From contig NZ_AP018207.1 in assembly GCF_002367995.1 (NCBI RefSeq), positions 6,336,646 to 6,400,645 on the forward strand: a DNA stretch of 64,000 nt. Direction: 5' to 3'. The stretch's first letter is position 1. Each line of letters begins with the position of its first letter. This DNA is from Calothrix brevissima NIES-22 (lineage in GTDB: Bacteria > Cyanobacteriota > Cyanobacteriia > Cyanobacteriales > Nostocaceae). A model generated the notes under the pieces. That model made no database searches and was not told the origin of the DNA. It saw nothing but the letters and a program-made list of their open reading frames with translations. Made by a program: the position numbers and the translations under genes. Of the stretch, positions 52,098 to 61,518 are shown piece after piece.

Positions 52098-52391
52098 ATT
52101 GTTGAATTACAAGATAGGCGATCGCCTACAAAGCAATTGTGTCAATGAAAAAATACGGTGATCAGAAATAACCGACCTACTTATCCTGGAAAAGTTGAGA
52201 ATATACGGATTTGCAACGCTATAGGCTATTTTAAGCTTAAAATAGTAAAACCCCCACTGAGTAAGGGTTTTAGAGTAAATATTTTTAAGGACATTAATTT
52301 GTCAAGCGATCATTTAATTTGGCAATCGACAAATGACTAATGACAAATGACTAATGACACCTATCTACTTTATCCTTCATCCTTGAATTGA

Positions 52392-52877
52392 TTATTTTGC
52401 TAATTCACTTTCGAGAGTCGCAATTAATTCGGGTGAATATGGCTTGACACTACTTTTAAAGCGCGCGACAACTTCACCTTGCTTATTAACTACAAATTTT
52501 TCAAAATTCCAAGCTACAGGCCCGGTTGGTTCAACTGCATTTGTGAGTCGCGCATAAAGTGGGTGTTCTTGCGGCCCTTTAGTTTGCACTTTATCGAATA
52601 GTTCAAAACTCACTCCATACTTACTAGTACAGAATTGAACAATTTCTTCGTTACTACCTGGTTCTTGTGCGCCAAAATCATTGCAAGGAAAAGCCAGAAT
52701 GCTTAATCCAGCATCTTGATATTCTTGCTTCAACTTTTCTAACCCCTCATATTGAGGAGTATAACCACAGTAGGATGCTACATTCACAATTAATAGTACT
52801 TTCCCCTGGTACTCGCTCAATTGCTTATTCTCACCATTGATGGTTGTGACTGTAATGTCAGAAATGTTAGCGCTCAT
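52392..52877 (-). CDS. glutathione peroxidase family protein
   Basis: 161-residue thiol peroxidase. The NVASYCGYTPQYEGLEKL motif has the peroxidatic residue as Cys rather than selenocysteine; FPCNDFGAQEPGSNEEI and WNFEKFVVNKQGEVV follow. It reduces H2O2 or lipid hydroperoxides, in cyanobacteria often with NADPH or thioredoxin as reductant. Its start is 27 bases from the stop of the upstream gene on the same strand, suggesting a two-gene operon. Confidence 0.9.
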   Translation of the reverse strand: MSANISDITVTTINGENKQLSEYQGKVLLIVNVASYCGYTPQYEGLEKLKQEYQDAGLSILAFPCNDFGAQEPGSNEEIVQFCTSKYGVSFELFDKVQTKGPQEHPLYARLTNAVEPTGPVAWNFEKFVVNKQGEVVARFKSSVKPYSPELIATLESELAK

Positions 52878-52903
52878 GTTAAATTTTTGCTGGTGAATTA
52901 TTA

Positions 52904-53797
52904 CTAAATTTTGTCAGAAATTGGCTGGTAATTTTCTGCAGCAAACTCCTTTTCAATTTGCAGATATTGCGGAACACCAACCAGTGCTTGAAAATCTTGA
53001 AAGCTGACTAATTGGTCAAAATTCGCTGTGTTTCCCTGAGCTTTAAGCTGCTCAAAGCAAGCAGTCATAATTTTTGTGACGGCTAATAAAGCAGTTAAGG
53101 GGAAAAAGACGATTTTGAAACCTAATTGCTGTAACTCAGCCGGAGACATCTGCGGAGTTTTACCACCTTCAACGATATTAGCGATTAGTGGCACTTTGGG
53201 AAAAGCGGCGGCGATCGCTTTTAATTCTTCAACAGATTGGGGCGCTTCCACAAATAGTATATCTGCACCAGCTGCAATATAAGCACGACCGCGAGCGATC
53301 GCTGCTTCTAAACCCAGTGGCGCACGGGCATCAGTCCGGGCAATAATTACTAAATCGCTATCACCTCTTGCTTTTACAGCCGCGCGGATTTTACCCGCAT
53401 GTTCTGCAAGGGAAACCACACGCTTACCTTCAAAATGACCGCACTTTTTCGGCCATTCCTGATCCTCTAACAGTACCCCAGCCAAACCCAACTGTACAGC
53501 ATCCTTGATAGTCCGCATGACATTCAAGGCGTTACCATAGCCAGTATCTAAATCCGCAATCAACGGTACATCAATTGACTGAGCAATTCGCCCTACACTG
53601 TAGAGCATTTCTGTAGCCGTGAGAAAACCATAGTCTGGTAAACCCAAGGTAGAAGCAGCAATACCGAAACCGCTAGTAGCCACAACTTCAAAACCTGACT
53701 TTTGGGCTAGTTTCGCACCCAAACAGTCATAAACCCCAGGAATCACAATAATTTCAGGACGCGCTAATAACTGACGCAGTTTTTGTCCAGCTGACAT
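52904..53797 (-). CDS. isocitrate lyase/PEP mutase superfamily enzyme
   Basis: 297 residues. Diagnostic features are DLDTGYGNA (metal site), EDQEWPKKCGHFEGKRVV with the lyase Cys in KKCGH, and IIARTDARAPLGLEAAIARG. The KKCGH loop indicates a C-C lyase (methylisocitrate or dimethylmalate lyase-like, or oxaloacetate-acting) rather than PEP mutase. The exact substrate is not assignable. Probably co-transcribed with the peroxidase gene. Confidence 0.85.
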   Translation of the reverse strand: MSAGQKLRQLLARPEIIVIPGVYDCLGAKLAQKSGFEVVATSGFGIAASTLGLPDYGFLTATEMLYSVGRIAQSIDVPLIADLDTGYGNALNVMRTIKDAVQLGLAGVLLEDQEWPKKCGHFEGKRVVSLAEHAGKIRAAVKARGDSDLVIIARTDARAPLGLEAAIARGRAYIAAGADILFVEAPQSVEELKAIAAAFPKVPLIANIVEGGKTPQMSPAELQQLGFKIVFFPLTALLAVTKIMTACFEQLKAQGNTANFDQLVSFQDFQALVGVPQYLQIEKEFAAENYQPISDKI

Positions 53798-53944
53798 AGA
53801 GTAATTTTTAAATCGAGAATTCCCCTATATGAGAATACAGCCTTCGATGCCAAATTTGATTCGCTATGCCTGTCAGTTGTCAGTTGTTAGGGAACTCCAA
53901 AGAATAAATTATGCCAAATTGTAGGGGCGGGGTGACCCCCAACC

Positions 53945-54226
53945 CTACGAGATTGCTGGGGTTTTTGAGAGTTCCAGCTGCTCAATACCAACAATTTCTG
54001 GATTGTTTTTAATTTCTTGGTGGGTGTGAAATGTGAAATGTCGCTGCTGTGCGACTTGTTGCCATTCTTGTTGCAATGCTGTGTGGGGATAACTACCACT
54101 GTTAAGCATGTCCAAGATTCCCGGCCAAACTAGTTTAATAGTATGGACATCACCAACAAACACTTTAAACCGACCAATGTTAGCGATCGCATAAATTCCA
54201 CTAGCCATAAGCATGAGAAAATCCAT
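53945..54226 (-). CDS. GIY-YIG-like small protein
   Basis: 93 residues. SGIYAIANIGRFKVFVGDV resembles the start of GIY-YIG domains, with VFVG in place of YIG/YVG, and LNSGSYPHTALQQEWQQVAQ...FTFHTHQEI resembles the conserved helix and Glu region. The second tyrosine of the motif is replaced, so activity is uncertain. Confidence 0.45.
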   Translation of the reverse strand: MDFLMLMASGIYAIANIGRFKVFVGDVHTIKLVWPGILDMLNSGSYPHTALQQEWQQVAQQRHFTFHTHQEIKNNPEIVGIEQLELSKTPAIS

Positions 54227-54254
54227 TAGTGATCAAAAAGTCCTCAGGGCAAGC

Positions 54255-54330
54255 ACAAACAAAGACACAGGGCAATCAATGCCCCATGCCCCATGCCTCA
54301 TGCCCTATGCCCTATGCCCTATAATCAAAA
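54255..54330. repeat. short tandem heptamers
   Basis: ATGCCCC/ATGCCCT 7-mers in tandem between two minus-strand genes, of the same kind as the arrays near 5.9 and 13.6 kb. Confidence 0.7.
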
Positions 54331-54331
54331 T

Positions 54332-56329
54332 TTACCCTTCTAGCGATCGCTTATATACTGGTCTACCTTGGGAATCGTAGATAGCCAAAGACATATTCGC
54401 ATTGTCACTAATTACACCAAGGGCTTGCCGTAAAATTTCTAAGTGTTTATTGCCATTGGCAATCATTCCCGGATTCCCCGAATTTGCGGGTATATTACTT
54501 TGCCTTGCTTGGTCATATTCACGGGTTAACTGGACATTAATTTCTTGATTACTGATAGTAAAAGTACATATCCGCAGCCCCTGAGTACAAACTTTATTAA
54601 GATCGGTACGAGTTTTTTGCAAATTATTAGCAATTTCTAGTTTTGCTTGTGCCTGTTTCAGGGTGGAAGAATAAGGTTCAATTAAAGATTGTGCCTGACG
54701 ATATTGAAAGCTATCCTCATTTATTTGTTTAGCCGATTGTAAAGCTAGTTCCCATTGAGCAACAGCCCCTTGCCATTGTTGCTTCTGCTCAAACTCTTTA
54801 GCCTGCTTGGCGGCGTTAATAGCTTGTTGATAGGTTTTCGCGGCTAGTTGTTCTTTAGTGGCGCGATTGCGTGCTGTTGCTAATTTTGGTTTGTATTCTT
54901 TTAACAGTTCTTGTGCTTGTTGATATTCTGAGCTATTGGGCGGAATGATAATCAAAGCATTAACTGCTACTTGCCAAGTAGACTGAACTTTGATTAAGTC
55001 TCTTAGGGATTTAATTGTGGTTTCTTGTTGGGCGGCGGCATTCGCTACAGCTTTTGCTGCATTCAGTTTTTTGAGCCATTTTTCAGCTACGAGTAATTGC
55101 TGATTAATACCGTTCAATCCAGCACGATAACTCAGCAATTTTACTTGAGCTAAATTGTACAATTCGCTATTAGCAGCGATCGCTTCTAATGGGGCGATCG
55201 CTCTTCGCCATAGTTTTTGTCTTGCCTGTAATTCCTCTAAGTTAGCAGTAGGCCTTTGGGTTTTCTTCATAGCCAAAGTTCCTGCTTGTAAAGCTTTGAC
55301 TACCCCATCGATTTTTTCGGTCGAACTAGCTAAATTAGCTTGCAGTTCCTCAATTTTGCCCTTATTCAGCGACCAACCAGGAATCTGTGCTAGTTCATTC
55401 TTGGAAGCTTCGATTTGTTGTTGTACTGTGACTAATTGCTGCTCAGATTTCGCCTGACGCATTAAGCGTTTAGATTCAGTTGTTAATTGTTCTGCATTTT
55501 GTATTGCTGGACAATTTGAAAGAATACAAGGATTGGCAAGAAAGTAAATTCCGCTACCTAAAACCAAAGTGCCTACACCAGCTACAGCCAACAATATCAA
55601 CTTGATGGGTTTTTTGGACTTAGAAGTTAATAAATTTGGTGCGTCTGCTAAGGGATCGAAGGGTGCTTCTTCCTCAATGTCATCCCTAAAGGAACCATTA
55701 GAGATAGTAGAAGCGAAGGCTGCATCAGATTCGTGGTTGAAATCGCTGAATGTTGGTGTGGAATCAGGGGGAGTGACTGACTCATCAAGTTCATCAGCGA
55801 ATGAACGGCCAAATATAGGTGGTGTATAAGACGAATCAGTCTCATCACTGAATGCAGTTTTGGCATCAGTTGGCGTGAAGTCGGAATTAACTTCATCGCT
55901 TCTGTCCTCCGGTATAGGATCGGATAAAGAAGGGAAATTTAACTCATTACCAAAGGCATTAACCGTAGATTCTTGGGCAACACTTGGCTGTTGCGGATTA
56001 TAGGTATTTATCTCATCAATTTCTACCCTCTGATTAATATAGAGGGAACGTTTGGTATAAGGACGTTTTTCACCCAATACTCGCAGAAAGCATTGTATAG
56101 GTTCATGCCGATGACTTAGTAGTGACTGGATGGCATCCTCAAGTACTTGAAAGACTGTGTGAGTGTCAACTGTCAAGCCTGTTGGATGTTGAATGAGAAT
56201 CATTAGTTCATCATTATTGACAGCACACTTCACTTGGAAGGCTCCACCAAACGGGACTTCGGCCAGAAATAGTTCCTGCAAAGTTTTGGTTAGTAGCTGT
56301 AGGTCATCTTGCTGAACGGCTACTTTCAT
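54332..56329 (-). CDS. membrane-anchored coiled-coil protein
   Basis: 665 residues from the ATG at 56329 (MKVAVQQDDLQLL); a GTG further upstream is less likely. The N-terminal ~90-residue globular domain is conserved-looking but unnamed. An acidic Ser/Asp-rich linker, one membrane helix (LILLAVAGVGTLVLGSGIYFL), then a long helical coiled-coil region rich in Ala/Gln and a small C-terminal domain (ALGVISDNANMSLAIYDSQGRPVYKR) follow. Probably a thylakoid or plasma-membrane scaffold; no function assigned. Confidence 0.6.
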   Translation of the reverse strand: MKVAVQQDDLQLLTKTLQELFLAEVPFGGAFQVKCAVNNDELMILIQHPTGLTVDTHTVFQVLEDAIQSLLSHRHEPIQCFLRVLGEKRPYTKRSLYINQRVEIDEINTYNPQQPSVAQESTVNAFGNELNFPSLSDPIPEDRSDEVNSDFTPTDAKTAFSDETDSSYTPPIFGRSFADELDESVTPPDSTPTFSDFNHESDAAFASTISNGSFRDDIEEEAPFDPLADAPNLLTSKSKKPIKLILLAVAGVGTLVLGSGIYFLANPCILSNCPAIQNAEQLTTESKRLMRQAKSEQQLVTVQQQIEASKNELAQIPGWSLNKGKIEELQANLASSTEKIDGVVKALQAGTLAMKKTQRPTANLEELQARQKLWRRAIAPLEAIAANSELYNLAQVKLLSYRAGLNGINQQLLVAEKWLKKLNAAKAVANAAAQQETTIKSLRDLIKVQSTWQVAVNALIIIPPNSSEYQQAQELLKEYKPKLATARNRATKEQLAAKTYQQAINAAKQAKEFEQKQQWQGAVAQWELALQSAKQINEDSFQYRQAQSLIEPYSSTLKQAQAKLEIANNLQKTRTDLNKVCTQGLRICTFTISNQEINVQLTREYDQARQSNIPANSGNPGMIANGNKHLEILRQALGVISDNANMSLAIYDSQGRPVYKRSLEG

Positions 56330-56753
56330 AGAGGTTTCTTCTATATAGTGTTTCTTATCTTCGAGAGAGGGAAAGTTCGGACTTTCGTTTTTGGAATGCA
56401 GATGCACAGTTTAAGCAACCAGAGCCAGAGAATCAGATTGACCAACTTTCTAACACAAATTCTGAGTTTTCACCAAAAATCTACAGAACAGGAATTACCT
56501 GTCTCTACCTAGTTGTCCCCCAATTCAAGTACTATTTGACAATCTTACAGAAATGAGAAATTACTCCTAAAAAATGGGCATAATAAAATCTTTGGTTATT
56601 TTCCCTCAGTTCCCAAGGCAGATAAAATGCATCGCTGCTACTGAGCTTGAGTTGAGCATTTACAAAAAAGGCTAGCTGAAAGCCCTTGAGGAACAGGCGC
56701 ACAGCGCCGTCCAAGCGTACTTTAGGCAAGGGATGAAAGCTGCCGGAAGCCCT

Positions 56754-56906
56754 TTAGGGCTGAGTGATGTTTTCTCTTTTTGGTTCTGGCAGGGTATCAA
56801 TCAATTCTTCTACTATTTGAGTAATTGTTTTCTCTTTTTCCACTGCTAATAAACGCAACTTATTAAGTCTGCGCTCGGTAATCCGAATATGTAAATCTTT
56901 TTTCAT
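56754..56906 (-). CDS. 50-residue ribbon-helix-helix protein beside TnpB
   Basis: A complete short frame: MKKDLHIRITERRLNKLRLL, then AVEKEKTITQIVEELIDTLP. The strand DLHIRI followed by two helices is a CopG-type ribbon-helix-helix. It is divergent from the TnpB gene with 72 bases between the starts, where it could repress it. Its end overlaps a perfect AGCCCTTTAGGGCT hairpin (56748-56761). Confidence 0.6.
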   Translation of the reverse strand: MKKDLHIRITERRLNKLRLLAVEKEKTITQIVEELIDTLPEPKRENITQP

Positions 56907-56978
56907 TATTTGTGCACATAATGCGAACATATTTATGTGAGTATATATTTAGTAAAAAAAACAAGGAGGTGATTAAAC

Positions 56979-58361
56979 TTGCTAACAAACTATGTATACA
57001 AACTCAGACCAAATGCAACACAATCAACAAAAATGAGTAATTGGGTAGATATGCTCAGAAGTCACTATAACTGGTGTCTTAATGACCGATTAACCCAATA
57101 TGCTCAACAATTTATCATGGGTGAATATTGTGATATAAGGACTAAAGCTGAAGCTTGTCCGCTTACTTGTTTTGTTAGCAAGAATGGTGCAACGGGTGAA
57201 CCTTGGAAAGAAAGTAAAATCGATAAAAAAGGTAATCCTGTAAATCCACGCCGTAATGCTGGAATGATTCAAGATGCTGCACTACCAGAGCTTAAAAAAG
57301 CTAGACCTTGGTTTGCTGGCATTGACTCAACAGCGTTGCAACAAAATATTAAAAGACTAGATAAAGCCTATGAGAACTTTTTTGACGGTCGTGGATTCCC
57401 AAAATTCAAAAATCGTTCTAATTTCACATCTTTCACGATGACGATGGGTATTAAAATCCAGAAAAATAAAATCTATCTACCCAAATTAGGCTGGATGAGA
57501 TTTTATCATTCTCGTCAAATACCCGATGGATTCACAATCAAAGCAGCAACAACTCGCAAGCGTCAAGATGGTTGGTACATATCATTAAGAATTGAAGATA
57601 AAACCATACCTGACTATGTTTCTAGTCCATTGACTAATGTTAAATCAATCCTTGGTTGTGATTTAGGCTTAACAAAATTGGTACATCTTTCTGATAATTC
57701 TCAAATTGATAATCCAAGGTTTGCAACCAACAAAAAGACAAGAGGCACTTTAAAACTACGTCAGCGTCGTATTAGTCGCAAAGTCAAAGGTAGTGTTAAC
57801 CGCAAGAAAGAAACCAAAAAAATAGGCAGACTTCATAAGAAAATCGCTGATAAGCGTCAAGCTAGAGAGTGGCAAGTTGCGAATAAAATAATTTCTAGAA
57901 ATGTTGATGCAATTGCTATTGAAGATTTAAATGTATCAGGGATGATGAGACGCTGCAAAGTTAAAGTAGACTCAACTACTGGCAGGTTTTTAAGCAATGG
58001 TCAATCTAGAAAGAAAGCATTAAATCGGTCTATTTCTGATGCAAGTTGGAGTGATTTGACTTTAAAAATTGAGTATCTGGCTGCAAAGCAAGGAAAGGTC
58101 GTAATTAAGGTTAATCCTAAGCACTCTAGCCAAGAATGCCGTAATTGTGGTCATGTGGACAAATCTAATAGAGACGGTGAAAAATTCATCTGTGTTAAAT
58201 GTGGACACATGACACATGCTGATATTGGAGCGGCTAAAACCATCAGAGATAGAGCATTTGATATGGTACGTGGGGACTCCGCGAAACCTCAACGCCCGAA
58301 ACAACGTAAGGAGACATCAACACGCACAAAGAGTGCAAACGTGTTGAGCCTGGGAACCTGA
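56979..58361 (+). CDS. TnpB, second RNA-guided nuclease
   Basis: 460-residue TnpB, distinct from the one at 16.9 kb (longer N-terminal insert). The RuvC residues are intact: Asp in LGCDLGLTKLV, Glu in IAIEDLNVSGMMRR and Asp in THADIGAAKTIRDRA; the zinc ribbon is CRNCG...CVKCG. The start is TTG at 56979 behind a near-consensus AAGGAGGTGA ribosome site 7 bases upstream. No TnpA is nearby. A small ribbon-helix-helix gene diverges from it. Confidence 0.9.
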   Translation: MLTNYVYKLRPNATQSTKMSNWVDMLRSHYNWCLNDRLTQYAQQFIMGEYCDIRTKAEACPLTCFVSKNGATGEPWKESKIDKKGNPVNPRRNAGMIQDAALPELKKARPWFAGIDSTALQQNIKRLDKAYENFFDGRGFPKFKNRSNFTSFTMTMGIKIQKNKIYLPKLGWMRFYHSRQIPDGFTIKAATTRKRQDGWYISLRIEDKTIPDYVSSPLTNVKSILGCDLGLTKLVHLSDNSQIDNPRFATNKKTRGTLKLRQRRISRKVKGSVNRKKETKKIGRLHKKIADKRQAREWQVANKIISRNVDAIAIEDLNVSGMMRRCKVKVDSTTGRFLSNGQSRKKALNRSISDASWSDLTLKIEYLAAKQGKVVIKVNPKHSSQECRNCGHVDKSNRDGEKFICVKCGHMTHADIGAAKTIRDRAFDMVRGDSAKPQRPKQRKETSTRTKSANVLSLGT

Positions 58362-58427
58362 GCAATCAGGATATTAAGACAGCGATGTTTTAAGAATCTC
58401 CGTGGCGTAGCAAGGGAGAGTGTCAAA
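58318..58427 (+). ncRNA. probable omega-RNA 3' region / right end of the TnpB element
   Basis: CAACACG (58318-58324) pairs with CGTGTTG (58340-58346) across the end of the TnpB frame. Farther on, an AATCTCCGTGG...GGGAGAG hairpin ends with TGTCAAAG, a common right-end form of cyanobacterial IS605 elements. The remaining bases to 58724 show no gene. Confidence 0.45.
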
Positions 58428-58724
58428 GTACACTAAGAATTGTCAAAAGCTAAATATACCTGACGATCGCGGTTGCTGATGAATATGATGATTCACTGAC
58501 AACCTGGGAAATTTACTGAGGAGATTAATTACCTATTGGGGAACTACTACTAATTTTTGGGTGGTAAAGTTTAATTTACCTTAGTGACTGAATTAGATAA
58601 AATTGATTGATGAAATTAAATTTTTATAGGTATGTATAGCTAAGTTTGTTATCAAGTTGCTGTGAAAGATTAACAGCAATAGTTACAGAAATACTCTGCA
58701 AATGTCGCTACCAGGTGCGTGTTC

Positions 58725-59951
58725 ATGGATTTATTAGAATACCAAGTTAAAGAATGGTTTGGGAAAATCGGCATTCCTGTATTGCCATCTCAAAGAATCG
58801 ATCATCCCACCGATCTCAAGCGGTTAAAAATTCGTTATCCTGTAGTGTTAAAATCGCAAGTCCATGCAGCTGAACGGGCGAAAGCAGGTGGAGTCAGGAT
58901 TGTAGAAACAACCATCGATGCGATCGCAGCTGCGCAAACAATCTTCAATTTGCCAATTTGGGGCGAGTTACCAGAGGTGATATTGGCAGAGTCAAGATAT
59001 GATGCCAAGCAAGAATTATATTTAGCAGTAGTTTTAGATACTGCGGTCTGTCGCCCAGTGCTTTTAGGCTGCAAGGAAGCTGATATTGATTGGGAATCAG
59101 CCGGGGAAAAAATGGAATATGTGGTAGTAGAACAGGAATTTTCGCCCTTTTATGCCCGCAGATTAGCTTTAAAGTTGGGTTTAGAAGGTGCCTTGATGCA
59201 GTCGATTAGCGATGCGATCGAGAAAATGTATCAGTTATTCATCCAGAAAGATTTAGACTTAGTCGAAATTAATCCTCTAGGGGTGAGTGCTTCCGGTCAA
59301 GTTATGGCTTTGAATGGTAAAGTCAGAGTTAACGAACGAGCGATTGGGCGACATCCCGAAATTTCCCAAATGGCAGCAAAAATTGTCAAATCTCACGGAA
59401 ATAGCGAGACTAACGGTCATGGGGGTAAATGGGATAGTGGAGAAACACACGGTAAAATCGGCATTCTCGGTAATGGTACAGGTTCGGTATTGGCAACTTT
59501 AGATTTAGTTGTCAATTCTGGGGGTAAGCCGGGACTGTGCTTAAATTTACGCCATGCTTTTTTAAGCGATACAGCTGAGACGACATTTTGCGATCGCTTA
59601 GATACGAGTTTAAAAATCTTGACTGCTGATAAAAGCATACAAGTAATTTTGATCAATCTCTTGGGTAGCAGTTCCCAAGATACAGAATTGGCTGAAGTGA
59701 TTGGTAAATTTATTCAACAAGATAAAACGGAAATTAAACCCCAATCTGTCCGTTCTAACGGGCAAAGAAGCCGTCGCGATAGTGGTTCTCCCCGATTAGT
59801 AGTCCGACTGGCTGGTTCAGAATTTAACACAGCTAGAAAATATTTAGCTACCTTAAAAACCCAAAGTGATAGCCTGATCGTAGTCGAAAATCTAGACGAA
59901 GCAGTAGCAGAATCAGTACGTTTGGCTAAGTCAACTGTATCTAAACGGTAG
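58725..59951 (+). CDS. succinate-CoA ligase beta subunit-like protein
   Basis: 408 residues from the ATG at 58725; a GTG lies 6 bases upstream. The N-terminal ATP-grasp part is clear (MDLLEYQVKEWFGKIGIPVL, VVLKSQVHAAERAKAGGVR, LDLVEINPLGVSASGQVMAL), as in SucC. The C-terminal CoA-ligase lobe has GILGNGTGSVLATLDLVVNSGGKPG and VILINLLG, but with a hydrophilic insertion around residues 325-345 (SNGQRSRRDSGS). It is 411 bases upstream of the alpha-like gene on the same strand. Confidence 0.75.
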   Translation: MDLLEYQVKEWFGKIGIPVLPSQRIDHPTDLKRLKIRYPVVLKSQVHAAERAKAGGVRIVETTIDAIAAAQTIFNLPIWGELPEVILAESRYDAKQELYLAVVLDTAVCRPVLLGCKEADIDWESAGEKMEYVVVEQEFSPFYARRLALKLGLEGALMQSISDAIEKMYQLFIQKDLDLVEINPLGVSASGQVMALNGKVRVNERAIGRHPEISQMAAKIVKSHGNSETNGHGGKWDSGETHGKIGILGNGTGSVLATLDLVVNSGGKPGLCLNLRHAFLSDTAETTFCDRLDTSLKILTADKSIQVILINLLGSSSQDTELAEVIGKFIQQDKTEIKPQSVRSNGQRSRRDSGSPRLVVRLAGSEFNTARKYLATLKTQSDSLIVVENLDEAVAESVRLAKSTVSKR

Positions 59952-60361
59952 AGTCGGCGAATCAAAATAGCTGCGATCGCTACCTAATAGAATGTTGAAT
60001 AAGTATTGTAATTAACAACTCACTTGTGTTAGCGATCCCAATTCATCGGAACTTTGGGAAAAGTAACAATAAGTGAATGTGTTATGCAATACTTGTTTAA
60101 CATTTTTGTAGCATAACCTAGAATTAATCAGTTTTTTTCCACAATATTTGTAAAATATAGTCAAAATTATCTGTTGTAAACTCGTGTAATCTAAAACACA
60201 TATTTATTGTGCGATCGCTTTATCTATCATTGGTTATTGCTATTTACACGACTAATGACTGTCTTAACCCAAGATTGTGCAAATTAGACGATCGTTAACT
60301 CATGTATTGATATCTTCCCCGTACTTATAGCGCTGGGATGGCAAAATTACCGTAATTTTTT
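59952..60361. other. intergenic region between the two CoA-ligase-like genes
   Basis: 410 AT-rich bases with two HIP1-containing segments (near 59984 and 60211) and no open frame. The length makes simple co-transcription without an internal promoter less certain. Confidence 0.35.
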
Positions 60362-61243
60362 ATGAATTTAACCCTAGACAGTAAAGTCATCATCCAAGGT
60401 TTCAGTGAATTTATCACAGCAACTCATGTGACGCAAATGAAAGCTTATGGCACTAATTTAGTTGCTGGTGTAAATCCTGGATTTGGTGGAAAACAATTGT
60501 ACGATCTGCCAGTCTTCGATTTAGTAGAGGAAGTTGTCAAACAGTTTGGGGCAATTGACACAACTATTATATGTGTTAATCCTTACCAAGTTTTAGATGC
60601 AGCCTTAGAAGCGATCGCCTCGAATATTCGCCAGATTATCATCATCTCGGCTGGCGTGCCACCTTTAGATATGGTGCAATTACTGCGCAAAGCCGAAGCC
60701 TGTGAAACTTTGGTAGTCGGACCTAACAGTCCGGGGATCATCGTTCCGGGGAAAATTATTCTCGGTACTCACCCCAGTGAATTTTATACCCCTGGTAATG
60801 TGGGAATTGTCAGCCGTAGCAGTACTCTCACCTACGAAGTTGCTTGGGAATTAACCAAAGCCGGTTTAGGGCAATCGATTAGCGTCAGTATTGGCAGCGA
60901 TACCATAGTTGGCTCATCATTTCTGCAATGGCTGCAAATTCTTGATGAGGATGAAACCACACAAGCAATTGTATTAGTCGGGCAACCAGGCGGCGGTAGC
61001 GAAGAAGCCGCAGCTCGCTACATTACCGAAGCCATTGATAAACCAGTAATTGCCTATATTGCCGGGAAGCACGCCCCCCCAGGCAAACATTGGCGGCAAA
61101 CTGGTACTTTAGCCACCATTATCGGCCGCGATCCCAACTTTGGCACAGCACAAAATAAATTACTGGCTTTCCAAGAAGCACATGTCCCCGTAGCCGAACG
61201 CCCTTCCCAAATTCCCGAATTAGTGAGGAAGGCGATTAAGTGA
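60362..61243 (+). CDS. succinate-CoA ligase alpha subunit-like protein lacking the phospho-histidine
   Basis: 293 residues of the SucD fold: a CoA-binding Rossmann start (KVIIQGFSEFITATHVTQMKA, GVNPGFGG), VVGPNSPGIIVP and VGIVSRSSTLTYEVAWELT. The catalytic loop, normally APxGKRMGHAGAI with the phosphorylated His, reads APPGKHWRQTGTLA, so Gln stands at that position. The usual phospho-enzyme mechanism would be blocked. It may be a regulatory or altered-specificity paralogue, or an acyl-CoA-binding protein. Confidence 0.75.
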   Translation: MNLTLDSKVIIQGFSEFITATHVTQMKAYGTNLVAGVNPGFGGKQLYDLPVFDLVEEVVKQFGAIDTTIICVNPYQVLDAALEAIASNIRQIIIISAGVPPLDMVQLLRKAEACETLVVGPNSPGIIVPGKIILGTHPSEFYTPGNVGIVSRSSTLTYEVAWELTKAGLGQSISVSIGSDTIVGSSFLQWLQILDEDETTQAIVLVGQPGGGSEEAAARYITEAIDKPVIAYIAGKHAPPGKHWRQTGTLATIIGRDPNFGTAQNKLLAFQEAHVPVAERPSQIPELVRKAIK

Positions 61244-61249
61244 TGGGCA

Positions 61250-61497
61250 TTGGGCATTGGGCATGGAGGACAAGGGAAGGGGGACAAGGAGGACAAGGGG
61301 GACAAGGAGGACAAATGACCATTGACCATTGACCATTGACCATTGACCATTGACCATTGACCATTGACCATTGACCATTGACCATTGACCATTGACCATT
61401 GACCATTGACCATTGACCATTGACCATTGACCATTGACCATTGACCATTGACCATTGACCATTGACCATTGACCATTGACCATTGACCATTGGCACA
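61250..61497. repeat. CCATTGA heptamer array
   Basis: After GGGCATT and GGACAAG short units there are about 25 near-perfect tandem CCATTGA 7-mers (61314-61491), ending just before the RelA/SpoT stop. Long frames through it are artefacts of the repeat. It sits between convergent genes. Confidence 0.9.
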
Positions 61498-61518
61498 AAG
61501 GGCGGGAAAACCCCGCCC

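Noticed and set aside
52158-52340. 60-codon plus-strand frame after the integrase gene
   Set aside because: No ribosome site or domain; contains repeat-like sequence.
56532-56729. 65-codon minus-strand frame upstream of the second TnpB
   Set aside because: TTG start and no domain; the shorter ribbon-helix-helix frame at 56754-56906 is far better supported.
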